Assembly (NCBI RefSeq): GCF_001816145.1
Contig: NZ_MDZB01000022.1
Span: 1-64,000, forward strand
Length of the DNA stretch: 64,000 nt
Reading direction: 5' to 3'
Origin: Hymenobacter lapidarius
GTDB taxonomy: Bacteria > Bacteroidota > Bacteroidia > Cytophagales > Hymenobacteraceae
The notes beneath the pieces were generated by a model. The model was not told the origin of the DNA. It ran no database searches and was given only the letters and a program-made list of their open reading frames with translations. The translations under genes and the position numbers were made by a program. Numbering within the stretch: the first letter of the stretch is position 1; each line of letters starts with the position of its first letter. Positions 17,224-26,827 of this stretch are shown here, piece by piece.

Positions 17224-19035
17224 CTATAGCTTTTCCTCCAGCCACAAATACCCGGCAGCCAACAAAAACAGCCCAAAGAACCAGGCCGCGGGCCACGGTA
17301 CCTGCACGGTTTCCGGAGGCAGCGCAGTAGTGGCCCGCGCAACTGACGAGCGCAGCCGCAGCGCCTGTTGGCGCTCTTGCCACTCCGGCCCCTGCCACGC
17401 GGAATCTGGGAAAACATAGAAGCTGTGGGTCGTTTTGCCCGGCCCTCGTACCTGATGCCAGCCGGCGGCCGTCGCCCACAGCTGCGCGGTGCTCCACTCG
17501 GGCAGGCGCGGGTCTTGGCGCAGGGCCAGCCGCACCGCTGGCCCACCGGCCACCCGCCCGGCGGTGGGTTGGGCAGCGGGCAGCGCCCCGGTCAGTTGGA
17601 GCGTGAGCGGCTGGTGCGGCCGCGGCCACTGCGCCACTACCCGCCAGGTTGCCGCCGCGGGCGCCGGCGGTGCCGCGGCCGTCAGCAAGCGGTTCCAAAA
17701 AGAAGCGTACACGGCCGTGTTGCCTTGCAGGCCCCACTGAAACGTTTCCGGGACCACGGAAACCACCACAAACCCCAGGCCCGCCCGGCGGCTGGCAGCG
17801 GCCACGGCATTGTTGGGCCCCGTAATCAGCGCATGTAGCAAGGACGTGGCCCGAACCTGAGCAGGCAGGGCCGCCTTGGCTTCGGCGGGGGCTTCGGGCC
17901 ACGTAAGTGCCTGCGACACGGCTTGCGCGGCGGCACGGGGCAGCAGTGCAAACGAAGTTCCAGCGGGCACAGTGCGGGGGAGCGGAGCGGCATCAGCTAC
18001 TACCACCAGGCCCAGGCGGCCTCCGCTGATGGCGGCCTGCAGCGCCTGGCTCTCGGGCCGCGCCAAACTGGCTAGGGTAGGAGCATCGGCCACCAGCACA
18101 GCAAAGCGCGCAAGCAGTGCCGGTGTGAGGCGGCCCAGCGGCACGGCTGGCTGGTTGACAAAATCAGTCTGCACCATTCCCCGGCTGACCGTAGTGCGCA
18201 GCGCTACCGGGTAGTGCGCTTCGGCTAGGTAGTTTTTTAGGAATTTGAATTCGAAAGAAGGGGTGGCTGTCAGCAAGAGCACGGCGGGCAGTTCCGGGGT
18301 GGTCACCTCCACCGGCAGCGGCTCGGTGGCAAGTACCTGCCCGGCCCGGCGCAGTAACAGGTCGTAGCGTGCGCGCCCCGCAGCTTTGGGCTGGTAGCGC
18401 AACCGGAAAGCACCTCCGCCCCTGGGAAGCCGGGCCGAATCGCGAAGCGTGCCCGCGGCGCGCAGGTACACCCACGCCGGCTCGCCCGCCGGCGGCAAAG
18501 CCACTTTTCCTTCCACAACAAACGCCTGACCCAGCGCGACCTGCCGGTCCCACAAAGCCGTTTGAAATCCTGCTGGGGCGGGACGCGGGTGCGGCTGAAC
18601 GACAATGGTACCCAGCGCGCTCAACTGCGCGGCGGGCAGGCCCGCGCCTAGTACGTGCAGGCGCTGCAGCGGCGGCCGCTGCTCGCCCAGCGTGAGCAGG
18701 CTGCTCAGCGGCTGCGCTTTGGCCGGCGTAGCGCCGCTGCCGTAGTACCACAGCTGGGTAGCGGCTCCAAGCCGGCGCTGCAGCTGCCGCAGGGTGTCGG
18801 GGTGGTAACCGTCGGTGAGCAAAATGGCTTCGGCCCGCGCCGTTGCTTGCTCACGTACCGGGGGGAAAGCCGTGAGCCACAACGCTCCGGCGGCTACGCC
18901 GCCTGCCAGCATCCGCAGCCCGCGGTGCCGTTGGCGCGGGCGTTGCCAGGCCATTGCCATCAGCCCTGCACCCAGCAGCAGGCAACCCGCCAGCAGGACG
19001 AAAAAAACAGCAGGATGAGGCGCAAAAACAGACAA
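17224..19035 (-). CDS. Membrane protein of MoxR/BatA cluster (hypothetical)
   Basis: 603 aa. Two N-terminal TMs (VFFVLLAGCLLLGAGLMAMA, and about 42-57), a large Ala/Pro/Leu-rich extracytoplasmic region, and one C-terminal TM (WFFGLFLLAAGYLWLEEKL). No catalytic motif recognised. The middle carries Rossmann-like strands (LPAVLLLTATPSFEFKFLK; FAVLVADAPTLASL), which in this gene context suggest the glutamine-amidotransferase-like or vWA-adjacent membrane proteins found in DUF58/BatA operons. Last gene of the minus-strand operon, 4 bases after DUF4175, and followed by a terminator. Function unknown; probably part of an envelope complex with the upstream genes. Confidence 0.75.
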   Translation of the reverse strand: MSVFAPHPAVFFVLLAGCLLLGAGLMAMAWQRPRQRHRGLRMLAGGVAAGALWLTAFPPVREQATARAEAILLTDGYHPDTLRQLQRRLGAATQLWYYGSGATPAKAQPLSSLLTLGEQRPPLQRLHVLGAGLPAAQLSALGTIVVQPHPRPAPAGFQTALWDRQVALGQAFVVEGKVALPPAGEPAWVYLRAAGTLRDSARLPRGGGAFRLRYQPKAAGRARYDLLLRRAGQVLATEPLPVEVTTPELPAVLLLTATPSFEFKFLKNYLAEAHYPVALRTTVSRGMVQTDFVNQPAVPLGRLTPALLARFAVLVADAPTLASLARPESQALQAAISGGRLGLVVVADAAPLPRTVPAGTSFALLPRAAAQAVSQALTWPEAPAEAKAALPAQVRATSLLHALITGPNNAVAAASRRAGLGFVVVSVVPETFQWGLQGNTAVYASFWNRLLTAAAPPAPAAATWRVVAQWPRPHQPLTLQLTGALPAAQPTAGRVAGGPAVRLALRQDPRLPEWSTAQLWATAAGWHQVRGPGKTTHSFYVFPDSAWQGPEWQERQQALRLRSSVARATTALPPETVQVPWPAAWFFGLFLLAAGYLWLEEKL

Positions 19036-19039
19036 AATA

Positions 19040-21304
19040 CTAGCGGCTTAACTCTTGGAAATAATGCTGCGCCAGCCGGGTGGGCGCGGGTGCGGCAACG
19101 GGCGCGGGGGCGGGCACGGCCAGCAAGTCGGTGAGGGCGCGCTCCACGGGCGGGCGGCACTCGGCGCACGCGGGGCGGCCGGCACGCACGTCGGCCACCA
19201 GCTCCCGCAGGGCCCGCAGCGCGGGCAGGTACACGCCGGGCCGCTGCAGGGCGGCCCCGGCCAGCGCGGTGCCCGCCTGTTCGAGCACGCGGGCATCGGC
19301 GGGGTTGGTCTTAGCCGTGGCGGAGGTAGTGGCCAGCCAGCGTAGCGCCGCCCGCACGGCCGGCTGCAACGCGGGAGCCGGCAGCGTTTGCTGGCGCTGC
19401 GGAGCGGCGGCCCCGGCAAGCTCCCCGGTGAGCCGTAGCGTGGCCTCGGGCATGGGCGGGGGTACAAAACCGGCTTTCTTGACGTAGGCGCGCGTCTGCT
19501 GCTGCACTTCTTTCAGCAGCTTGAGGGCGCGGTCTTCGTAGGGCCGGGCTTCGGCGAGCTGCCCGGTGCGCAGGCGCAGCTCCGCGGCCCACATCTGGTC
19601 GAGCACGGCCCGGAGCTTGGCTTTCACGGCGGGCTCCAGGAAATCGGCGGTTTCCGAGTCGTCGTGCTTGTGAATGTAGGGGTCCATCAGCGCATCGGTT
19701 TCAGCGGTGAGTGACGCTATGGCCGACGTGGCGGGTGGCGTGGGGTGGTCGTGGTCGTGGTGGTCACCGCCTTCGGCCGCGTGCTCGGCGGCGGTTTCAT
19801 CGTGGCCGTCCTCCTCATCCTCGGCAATGGGCGAACGCGGCGCGCCGGGCCCAATGCTGCCGCCCACTTCTTCGCCCATAAACTTGCCGTAGCGCAGGCG
19901 CAGCGACTGCTGGTCGAAGCCCAGGTTGTTGGCCCGGCTGGCCACGGTGGCCGCGTCGAGCCTCGGCTTTTCGGCAATCAGCTTTTCGGTATCGATGATG
20001 ATTTGGCGCTGGCTCCGAAAGTAGGCCGGCGCCACTTTCACGCCCATGCCCATATCGGAGGGGCTATCGGCCACGGCCGTGTCCTGCCACTGCACGAGGT
20101 AGGCATCGGTGCGCGAGGAGTGGCCGGCATTGTCGCGGGCCGAAACATAGAAGTACAGCTCGTCGCCGTAGGTCAGGCCCAGCTGAGGCAGGTTGAGCTG
20201 GCTAAGCAGGTTGGCCTGGGCGGGCTGCCCTCCCACGGCGGCACTCAAATCGCGCCGTACTTCCCGGAATTTCACGGCCTCGCCCTGCCCTTGCGCCACG
20301 GTAATCACCAGCTCGGCGCGGCTCAGGCCGTAGTCGTCGCGCAGGGTGGCGCGCACCGGCAGCTCGGGCCGCACGCCAAATTCAACCAAGGTGTAGGGCT
20401 TCGGGGTTTGAATGCGAATAATGGGGGCCTGGTCGGCGCGGACTTCAATGGCGTAATCGTCGGATACCGTGCCCGCGAAGCGCAGCCGGTACAGCACGGA
20501 GTTGCGCAGCGTGTATTCAGCACTGAACAGCCCAGCTTGTCCCGCTACCGCCTGCATACGCAGCCGCTGGCGACCAATTTCCACCTCCGGAACCGCGCGG
20601 CGGCTGCCACTCACGCGCACCTGCCAGCGCACCCGCGCGCCTTCCGGCCCCTGAAACGAAGCCTGAGCCGGCGCAAACACGGGCTGGTGGGTATAAGCGG
20701 GCGGAGTCACCCGCACCTGCGTCTCTACAATGCGCGCCGGGACTTTTCCCGGTGCCGCCACGGCCGCGGGAGAAAACCGAACCGGGACCCCCGCCACTAG
20801 CTCGCTCTTTTGAGTGGCGGGCCACCACCACACCGCCACCCCCGCCAGCCCCAGTAGTGCTGTGACCACCAGCGAGGTTCGCCACGAAACCGGGAGCGTC
20901 AAACGGCCATTTTCCCGCAGGGTGTGCAGCCGCTGGGCCACGCGCTGCTGCTGCAGGTGCTCCAGCAAATTCAGGGTATCACCGGGCTGAAGCAGCAAGC
21001 CTGCGCTGTCCTCCAATGCCGCAAACTGCCGGTCAAGCCGTGGGGCAATGATGGAAGGCCTAACCAAGCGCAGCGGCCAGAGCAGCAACGCCACGGCCAG
21101 CATCCCAAGGGCTGCCAAGGCCAACAACGGCATCTGGGCACCCGGCCAGTGTTGTGCCAGTGCCAGCAGCAGCCCCGCCCCGGCAGCAGTCGGTAGCAAA
21201 ACAGCACCGGCGCGCCGCCAGGCGTAGCTGCGGCTTGTGGCGGCAACCAGATGGCGGGCCGTTGCAATATCCGGCGTTTGAGAAGGGGCTACCGGCTGGC
21301 TCAT
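19040..21304 (-). CDS. DUF4175-family membrane protein
   Basis: 754 aa. Two TM segments near the N-terminus (about 31-75), a third at about 146-163, then a large periplasmic region with repeated beta-sandwich sequences (VRVTPPAYTHQP, DDYGLSRAELVITV, ELYFYVSARDNAGHSS) typical of DUF4175. At about 480-520 there is an acidic and His-rich insert (DEEDGHDETAAEHAAEGGDH, then HDHDH) that could bind divalent metal; this is an inference. The C-terminus is helical. Its start overlaps the BatA gene stop by 4 bases (ATGA), so the two are coupled. Role in the MoxR block is unknown. Confidence 0.8.
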   Translation of the reverse strand: MSQPVAPSQTPDIATARHLVAATSRSYAWRRAGAVLLPTAAGAGLLLALAQHWPGAQMPLLALAALGMLAVALLLWPLRLVRPSIIAPRLDRQFAALEDSAGLLLQPGDTLNLLEHLQQQRVAQRLHTLRENGRLTLPVSWRTSLVVTALLGLAGVAVWWWPATQKSELVAGVPVRFSPAAVAAPGKVPARIVETQVRVTPPAYTHQPVFAPAQASFQGPEGARVRWQVRVSGSRRAVPEVEIGRQRLRMQAVAGQAGLFSAEYTLRNSVLYRLRFAGTVSDDYAIEVRADQAPIIRIQTPKPYTLVEFGVRPELPVRATLRDDYGLSRAELVITVAQGQGEAVKFREVRRDLSAAVGGQPAQANLLSQLNLPQLGLTYGDELYFYVSARDNAGHSSRTDAYLVQWQDTAVADSPSDMGMGVKVAPAYFRSQRQIIIDTEKLIAEKPRLDAATVASRANNLGFDQQSLRLRYGKFMGEEVGGSIGPGAPRSPIAEDEEDGHDETAAEHAAEGGDHHDHDHPTPPATSAIASLTAETDALMDPYIHKHDDSETADFLEPAVKAKLRAVLDQMWAAELRLRTGQLAEARPYEDRALKLLKEVQQQTRAYVKKAGFVPPPMPEATLRLTGELAGAAAPQRQQTLPAPALQPAVRAALRWLATTSATAKTNPADARVLEQAGTALAGAALQRPGVYLPALRALRELVADVRAGRPACAECRPPVERALTDLLAVPAPAPVAAPAPTRLAQHYFQELSR

Positions 21305-22995
21305 ATAAGGGAGGGCTGAGGCTGCCCGTCCCGGCGACGGGTGAGCAGACGTTCACAGACAAACAATAGCGCGGCCAGCAGCACAAACCACGGCCGCAGG
21401 TCCGTCTGCCGGGAGGCCAGTGGCGCGGATTTTTGCGGCGTGGTGGCCTGCTGCGCCGGGGCTGCGGTGCTGGCGTAAAGCTGGGCCGGGTCCAATGCCC
21501 GCTGGTCCTGGGCGGCCAGGGCCTGGTCGGGGCCGCTTAGCTGCGTCGGGAGCAGCGCGTCGGTTGTTTCGGGTTGGAGCAGCGCCAGTAGTCGGGCGGG
21601 CAGCGTGGGGCTATCTGCTAGGTCGCTCCAGCTGGGGTTCAGGCGCGTGTGCAACTGGTAGATAGCGCCCTGGCCCTGCGCCAGCCGCGAGAGCACGGCC
21701 CGGCCCTGGCCGTCTACCCACAGCGCGGCGGCAGCACCCGCCGCCAGGGAATCGGACTGTTGCTGCTGCTGTCTTTTCATTATTGTGGCCGGCACTTCGT
21801 CTGCGGCCACGGGCACCAGCCGACTGATGTCAGCCATCCCGGCACCCGTGGCTTCCTGCCACACCTTAGTGCCGTTCTTTTGGACTGCCGCCTGCCACTC
21901 GGCGGGCAAGGGCGCGCTGCTCAGCCAAAACAGCCAGTCGGCGGGCGTTGTGGCCAGGGGAGGGGCCGTGATAGTGCTCAGCGCCAGCGGTATAGGCAGG
22001 CCCGTGGCCGCGGCGCGCACACCGGCTAGCAGGTAGCGCGCATCCAAGGCGTATTCCGGTGTTGAATAGATGACGACGCGCAACGGCTGCGTGCGAACGG
22101 GGACAGCGGGCAGCGCTTGGCCACCATCTGCCCCGGCACCAGCCAGCGGCTGCAGGCTTCCGGCTATCAGCCGGTAAGCGGGCACCCCCGCCGGACGCAC
22201 TGTTCCGTTGGGGCGGGGCTTTGCAACTGACGTCCACCGAAAAGCAGTCTGAATTTCAGTGCTGGTCCCCATCAATAGGCGCAGACTATCGCCCTGCAAG
22301 GCCGCTGCCTGCACCCACGCGGTGGCGGTGCCCACGGGCAGCGTCTGCCAGGTGACCCCCGCCGGGAGCGGCGCCAATAGGCCTTGAAAACCGCATAAGG
22401 TGGCGGGCGTGGCCACAAAGAGAGGCTGCCCCCCAAAGGCACCGGCCGCTTGCCGGACCCGCTCCGCATAAAAAGCAGTGGTAAATGCAGTATTTCCGGA
22501 AAGCAGGCGCGCACTATCGGGCTGCCCCAGGGAGTCGGCCCGCAGCGTGGCCCGGGACATTTTGGGGAAGCCTGGGGCCAGCCACCGCAAGGCATAGCCG
22601 CGGCGGCGCAACGAATCGACCGTGGGCCGCAGGGCCGCAAAAGCGGGCGTGCCAATTACCTGGGGGCTCAGCAGCACCTGCCCCCGGCCGCGGGGCACTA
22701 GCTGCTGCCACACCGGCCCGGCCACCGCCACCGCCAGCACGGCCAGCAGGCCGGCACGCAGCAGCAGCAGCCACAGCTGCTCGGGCTTCAGGTTGCGCAG
22801 GCGGCGGTTGGCCCCGGCGGCCAGCCAGCGCAGGCTGCCCACAGCCACCTCGCGGCCGGGCCGGCGGTTCCATAAGTGAATAGCAACCGGCACCAACAAC
22901 CCCAGCAAGGCCAACAGCGCAGACGGGGATAGCAGTGTAAACAAAGGCGAAGCAGGATAAAACCAGAACACAGACGTGCAATGGCGGGCCACCAT
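21301..22995 (-). CDS. BatA-domain membrane protein
   Basis: 564 aa as an open frame; the true start may be further in, since the typical BatA N-terminus (FTLLSPSALLALLGLLVPVA, then IHLWNRRPG) begins near residue 18. Two N-terminal TMs (about 20-40 and 74-96) form the BatA domain; the rest is a long extracytoplasmic region with one C-terminal TM (WFVLLAALLFVCERLLTRR). No MIDAS motif, so this is a BatA-domain protein without a vWA domain. Linked to DUF4175 by a 4-base overlap. Family members accompany MoxR AAA+ ATPases and DUF58 proteins in envelope/aerotolerance operons. Confidence 0.82.
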   Translation of the reverse strand: MVARHCTSVFWFYPASPLFTLLSPSALLALLGLLVPVAIHLWNRRPGREVAVGSLRWLAAGANRRLRNLKPEQLWLLLLRAGLLAVLAVAVAGPVWQQLVPRGRGQVLLSPQVIGTPAFAALRPTVDSLRRRGYALRWLAPGFPKMSRATLRADSLGQPDSARLLSGNTAFTTAFYAERVRQAAGAFGGQPLFVATPATLCGFQGLLAPLPAGVTWQTLPVGTATAWVQAAALQGDSLRLLMGTSTEIQTAFRWTSVAKPRPNGTVRPAGVPAYRLIAGSLQPLAGAGADGGQALPAVPVRTQPLRVVIYSTPEYALDARYLLAGVRAAATGLPIPLALSTITAPPLATTPADWLFWLSSAPLPAEWQAAVQKNGTKVWQEATGAGMADISRLVPVAADEVPATIMKRQQQQQSDSLAAGAAAALWVDGQGRAVLSRLAQGQGAIYQLHTRLNPSWSDLADSPTLPARLLALLQPETTDALLPTQLSGPDQALAAQDQRALDPAQLYASTAAPAQQATTPQKSAPLASRQTDLRPWFVLLAALLFVCERLLTRRRDGQPQPSLI

Positions 22996-23139
22996 TGCAA
23001 GGAGGCCAAAAAGAAAGTGGTAAAAGTAGGCGCTGCCTCCCTTTTACCACTCGCCAATCTCAACCGCAGCGCTTTTTAAGGCTGTTGTCTTCCGCATTCC
23101 GCGCGCTATCGGCCCGGAATGCAGGACGCTTCCTCTCTG

Positions 23140-23847
23140 CTACAAGCCATTCAAAATGCTTTTCAAGTCGCGTGCTTTTTCCTGGGCGCGGAATTCGGCC
23201 TGCAGCGAACGGACGCGCACCCGGTCTTCAAGGGGCAGCTGGCTGCCCACCTGGTCGTAGCGGGCGTTGAGGCGGCCCAGCACCAGGTTGGCCTCGTCCC
23301 AGTTGGTCTTGGTCCAGGTTCGGTGCTGGGCGTTGGTCGATTCCACCAGCTGGGCATACAGGTTGGGCAGGTCGCCGGCCATTGCCCGGTTGATGGGCGC
23401 CGAGGTGTTGAGCAGCTTGCGCTGTACGTTGTCCACGACGTTGTCGCGGGCCTCGCCCACCAGTATGGTTTCGGGCACCGGGTGGCCGTTTTCGGCGGCC
23501 CACGCTTTGTAGCGGGCCTTCTGGCCGAGGTATTCGCGCCGCGACTGCACCGAAAGACCCACGGCGGCGCTGTCGAGGCGCTTGGTCATGCGGGTGTAGT
23601 CGCTTTCCAACGTGGCCCAGTCCAGGCGCACGTTGGCCATGGGGAGCTCAAGTTTTTCGTCAACCCAGTTGCTGAACGTGCGAAGGTCCTGTTCCAAAGT
23701 AGCGGGCGCAGTTTTAGTGGTAGTGGTGGCTGGCGCTTTGGCCGCAGGGGTGGTCTTCGTGGTGGTGGTGGTCTGCGCGCGGGCCGGTCCTGCGGCCAGC
23801 GAAAGCAGCAGCGCAATAAGCGCGAAGGGGGCAAGAATACGTTTCAT
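23140..23847 (-). CDS. Secreted helical hypothetical protein
   Basis: 235 aa. Signal peptide MKRILAPFALIALLLSLAAG with cleavage near ARAQ, then a Thr/Lys/Ala-rich linker (about 25-48) and an all-helical, charged domain. It contains WVDEKLELPMANVRLDWAT and a C-terminal coiled-coil stretch (LRLEDRV-like to EFRAQEKARDLKS). No enzymatic motif. Small periplasmic helical proteins of this kind occur in Bacteroidota, but I do not recognise a named role. Sits between DUF58 and BatA genes on the same strand with gaps of 122 and 144 bases, so it may be transcribed with them. Confidence 0.7.
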   Translation of the reverse strand: MKRILAPFALIALLLSLAAGPARAQTTTTTKTTPAAKAPATTTTKTAPATLEQDLRTFSNWVDEKLELPMANVRLDWATLESDYTRMTKRLDSAAVGLSVQSRREYLGQKARYKAWAAENGHPVPETILVGEARDNVVDNVQRKLLNTSAPINRAMAGDLPNLYAQLVESTNAQHRTWTKTNWDEANLVLGRLNARYDQVGSQLPLEDRVRVRSLQAEFRAQEKARDLKSILNGL

Positions 23848-23969
23848 AAGTCGATTAAAAGAAAGCTATACGGGCATTCGGCTATTGAACGCTACATATC
23901 GCCAAGCAATTCCCGGCCCAAAACCGCGCAGGCGGCATCATTGTGTTCCTGCGGGGGCACCACAGCGTA

Positions 23970-24845
23970 CTACCCCGCCGTGATGCGGCGGCGCAAAAAC
24001 TCCCGCATGGCCTGGTCCAGCGGCTCGGCCGTGCTGAGCTGGTGGTAGTCAAATCCTTTGCTGCGAGAAGCCTGGGCCGTGTCACGCAGCCACTGCTGCA
24101 GCTGCTGTTGGTAGGCGGGGCGCTGCTGGTCGGCGTCGAGCTGCATGGTGCGGCCACTTTCCAGGTCCCGGAACGTAACCGCACCTTGGTAGCTGAAAGC
24201 CAGCTCATTATGCGCCATTACATGCAGCAGCAGCACGTCGCCGCTCACGGCCCGCAGCCGGGTAAGTAGGGCGTTTATTTCCGATTCTTCCTCGTATAAA
24301 TCACTCACGCACACCGTGAGCGCGCGCTGGCGCCGGGCCGTGAGCGGTGCCAGGGTGGCGGCATCCGGAAAAGTGCCGGCCGCCTCAGCGGTTTCCAGCG
24401 CGTGGTAAATGCGGGGGAGCTGGCGGGTATCGGCCCGGGCGGGGAGGTGCCGCAAACCTGCCGGGCTGAGAATGGTCAGGCCCACGGAATCGCCCTGCTG
24501 CTGGGCCAGATAGGCCAACGACGCCAGCAGCAACCGCGCATAGTCAAGCTTGGTCAGGCCGTTGTCGTCGCGGTGGTTCATGCTCGCGCTGGCGTCGAGC
24601 AGCAGGTGCACGGTCAGGCTGGTGTCCACTTCCGATTCGCGCAGGTAGTAGCGGTCCGAGCGCGCGGCCAAGCGCCAGTCCAAGCGGCGCAGGTCGTCGC
24701 CGGGCTGGTAGGGGCGGTACTGGCTGAACTCCATGCCCGCGCCGTGCCGCCGGCTGGCGTGCGCGCCGTTCATGAAGCCCTCCGCCGCCCGCCGGGCAGC
24801 TAGGGATAGGTTGCGCAGGCCGTGGAGAAGTTCGGGAGTAAGCAT
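23970..24845 (-). CDS. DUF58 (vWA-fold) protein
   Basis: 291 aa. DUF58 hallmark RPYQPGDDLRRLDWRLAARS is present at about 45-64, followed by DRYYLRESEVD. A vWA-like MIDAS DASAS lies at about 88-92 (LLLDASASMNH). Cytoplasmic or membrane-peripheral. DUF58 proteins pair with MoxR AAA+ ATPases, whose gene lies directly upstream, and are thought to recruit client proteins for metal insertion or complex assembly. The gap to moxR (127 bases) holds a 34-bp-arm inverted repeat. Confidence 0.9.
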   Translation of the reverse strand: MLTPELLHGLRNLSLAARRAAEGFMNGAHASRRHGAGMEFSQYRPYQPGDDLRRLDWRLAARSDRYYLRESEVDTSLTVHLLLDASASMNHRDDNGLTKLDYARLLLASLAYLAQQQGDSVGLTILSPAGLRHLPARADTRQLPRIYHALETAEAAGTFPDAATLAPLTARRQRALTVCVSDLYEEESEINALLTRLRAVSGDVLLLHVMAHNELAFSYQGAVTFRDLESGRTMQLDADQQRPAYQQQLQQWLRDTAQASRSKGFDYHQLSTAEPLDQAMREFLRRRITAG

Positions 24846-24875
24846 TTTTTCAGTTAGAAGCTAGCAATCTTGCCC

Positions 24876-24965
24876 GTCATGCTGAGCGCAGCCGAAGCAT
24901 CTCTGCCGCAATATTAAAATTGAATAGTTGCGCGGTAGAGATGCTTCGGCTGCGCTCAGCATGAC
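24876..24965. repeat. REP-like palindrome, 34-bp arms, moxR-DUF58 gap
   Basis: Arms 24876-24909 and 24932-24965 are reverse complements with one mismatch in 34. They start GTCATGCTGAGCGCAGCC and enclose an AT-rich 22-base loop. It occupies most of the gap, beginning 7 bases after the moxR stop in transcription order. Confidence 0.95.
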
Positions 24966-24972
24966 GTTCGAA

Positions 24973-25950
24973 TTATACTTGAACCGCTTTCAACAACGCC
25001 ACCACGGCGTCATCAGCGGTCAAATTTTCCGCTTCGGCATTGAAATTAAGCAGCACCCGGTGGCGTAGCACCGGCGGCGCCAGCGTGCGAATATCTTCCA
25101 GCGTGGCGGCAAAGCGGCCGTGCAGCAGCGCCCGGGCCTTGGCACACAGAATAAGCGCCTGGCCTGCTCGTGGCCCGGCGCCCCAGCGGCCGTAGTCCTT
25201 GATAAACGGCACTTCCGACGTAGCCGGGCGGGTAGCCCGCACCAGGCGGTTTACGAAATCCATCAGCTCCGGGCTCAGGCTTACCTGGCGCACCAGCTGC
25301 TGCAGCTGCCGGATGTCGGCGCCGCCCAGCACGGGCTGCACCTGCTGCCCGGCCGCGCCGGTGGTCCCGCGCAGCACGGCCAGCTCTTCCTCAGCCGTGG
25401 GGTAGCCGATGCGCACGTACAGCAGAAACCGGTCGAGCTGGGCTTCGGGCAGGGGGTAGGTGCCGCTCTGCTCGATGGGGTTTTGGGTGGCCAGCAGGAA
25501 GAACGGCTTGGGCAGCGCGTGCTCGGTGCCGGCGTAGGTTACGTGGCCTTCCTGCATGGCTTCGAGCAGGGCGGCCTGGGTTTTGGGCGGCGTCCGGTTT
25601 ATTTCATCTGCCAGTACGAGGCTGGCGAAAATGGGCCCGGGGTTGAACTTGAAGGACCGGTGGCCGGTGCCGTGGTCTTCTTCCAGCACTTCGGTGCCCA
25701 GAATGTCGGTCGGCATCAGGTCGGGTGTGAATTGAATGCGGCGAAACGGCAAATCGGTGGCCGATGCCAGGGTGCGGACGAGCAGGGTTTTGGCCAGGCC
25801 GGGCACGCCTTCCAGCAAGGCATGGCCGCCCGCCAGCAGCGCTACCAGCACTTCTTCCAGCACGGTTTCCTGGCCAACGATGACTTTGGCGATTTCGGCT
25901 TTGAGCACTGGCAGCTTGGCCAGGAGCGGGTGGATTTGTTCTTCAGTCAA
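24973..25950 (-). CDS. moxR: MoxR-family AAA+ ATPase
   Basis: 325 aa. Walker A GVPGLAKT (about 48-55), Walker B LVLADEINR, sensor 1 ATQNP, arginine-finger region QLDRF, sensor 2 region near the C-terminus: the canonical MoxR set. MoxR ATPases act as chaperones that help assemble or metallate partner complexes, working with DUF58/vWA proteins such as that encoded next. First gene of the minus-strand block moxR, DUF58, hypothetical, BatA, DUF4175, membrane protein. In Bacteroidota this block is associated with stress or aerotolerance phenotypes (family knowledge). The upstream 150 bases are AT-rich and probably hold the promoter. Confidence 0.94.
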   Translation of the reverse strand: MTEEQIHPLLAKLPVLKAEIAKVIVGQETVLEEVLVALLAGGHALLEGVPGLAKTLLVRTLASATDLPFRRIQFTPDLMPTDILGTEVLEEDHGTGHRSFKFNPGPIFASLVLADEINRTPPKTQAALLEAMQEGHVTYAGTEHALPKPFFLLATQNPIEQSGTYPLPEAQLDRFLLYVRIGYPTAEEELAVLRGTTGAAGQQVQPVLGGADIRQLQQLVRQVSLSPELMDFVNRLVRATRPATSEVPFIKDYGRWGAGPRAGQALILCAKARALLHGRFAATLEDIRTLAPPVLRHRVLLNFNAEAENLTADDAVVALLKAVQV

Positions 25951-26148
25951 GGTAAAAATGCAGTGAAACGGCTAAAAAATGTTTACTGTAAAGTCTTGTT
26001 ATTGCCAATGCAAACTGTTGTAAATGAGCAATTAGTTTAAAGGAAATGAGCCTTTAAAAGTCCGTATTTGGAATATATTAATATGGTTAAGCCAAGGGTA
26101 TTGCAGTAATTGCTTCCACCATTCGCCAATCTCTTTTGCCTCGACCGC

Positions 26149-26820
26149 ATGGACCGCTTTAGTCTCCCCCTAATCGGCAAACTTCTTCCAACGGTTATCG
26201 CAGTGTTGGCGCTGGCGAGTCCGGTATTGGCCCAAAGTACGTCCTCCGTGGTAGCCGAAACGCCGGCCGTGGAATCCGCGTCGCCCCGCAATGCCATTCG
26301 CTTTGATGTGGGCAGCGTTTTGGTCCACAATATTGTCAACAACGCATTTGGTTACAGCGGGACGTTGTTCCCGATACTGGCTTCTTATGAACGCCAAGTA
26401 GGCGCCAGGGGTGGTTTGGTGGCAGAGGGCCTGGCTAATGGTGGAAACAGCTGGGCGCGTAGGGTCGGGCTGTCGGTGCAGGGCCGCTACTACTTCCGGT
26501 TCTCCCGCAGCAAGGCAGCACTTACCGGGTTGTATGTTGCCCCGGTAGTTGCATTTCGCACCGTGTCCTTCTCCGGCTACTACAAACCTATCAGGCAGCA
26601 TTACTCCGGGGTTGGCGCCTTGCTGGGCGCTCAGGCCAGCCTGAAGCCCCGGTCGCCATGGTTTATTGATGTGGCAGCGGGCCTCATGAGCTGGAAGCGG
26701 CTGAGCCAAGCCAAAGCGGTAGGAAATACTTCCCTCAACCCCAGCCTGAGCCAGGAATCGTACTACGATACTCACCCCACCGACTTTGATGGCCGGTTGG
26801 GCCTGGGCTTTCGCTTCTGA
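26149..26820 (+). CDS. Secreted outer-membrane-like hypothetical protein
   Basis: 223 aa from ATG 26149; the upstream in-frame TTG at 26110 would bury the signal peptide. Signal (LLPTVIAVLALASPVLAQ) is followed by alternating aromatic/hydrophobic strands (VQGRYYFRFSR, GLYVAPVVAFRTVSF, GRLGLGFRF) ending in phenylalanine, as in outer-membrane beta-barrels of the DUF3575/porin-like type. No enzymatic motif. Stands alone between two minus-strand blocks (7 bases from the DUF4159 stop). Confidence 0.65.
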   Translation: MDRFSLPLIGKLLPTVIAVLALASPVLAQSTSSVVAETPAVESASPRNAIRFDVGSVLVHNIVNNAFGYSGTLFPILASYERQVGARGGLVAEGLANGGNSWARRVGLSVQGRYYFRFSRSKAALTGLYVAPVVAFRTVSFSGYYKPIRQHYSGVGALLGAQASLKPRSPWFIDVAAGLMSWKRLSQAKAVGNTSLNPSLSQESYYDTHPTDFDGRLGLGFRF

Positions 26821-26827
26821 GCTGGGC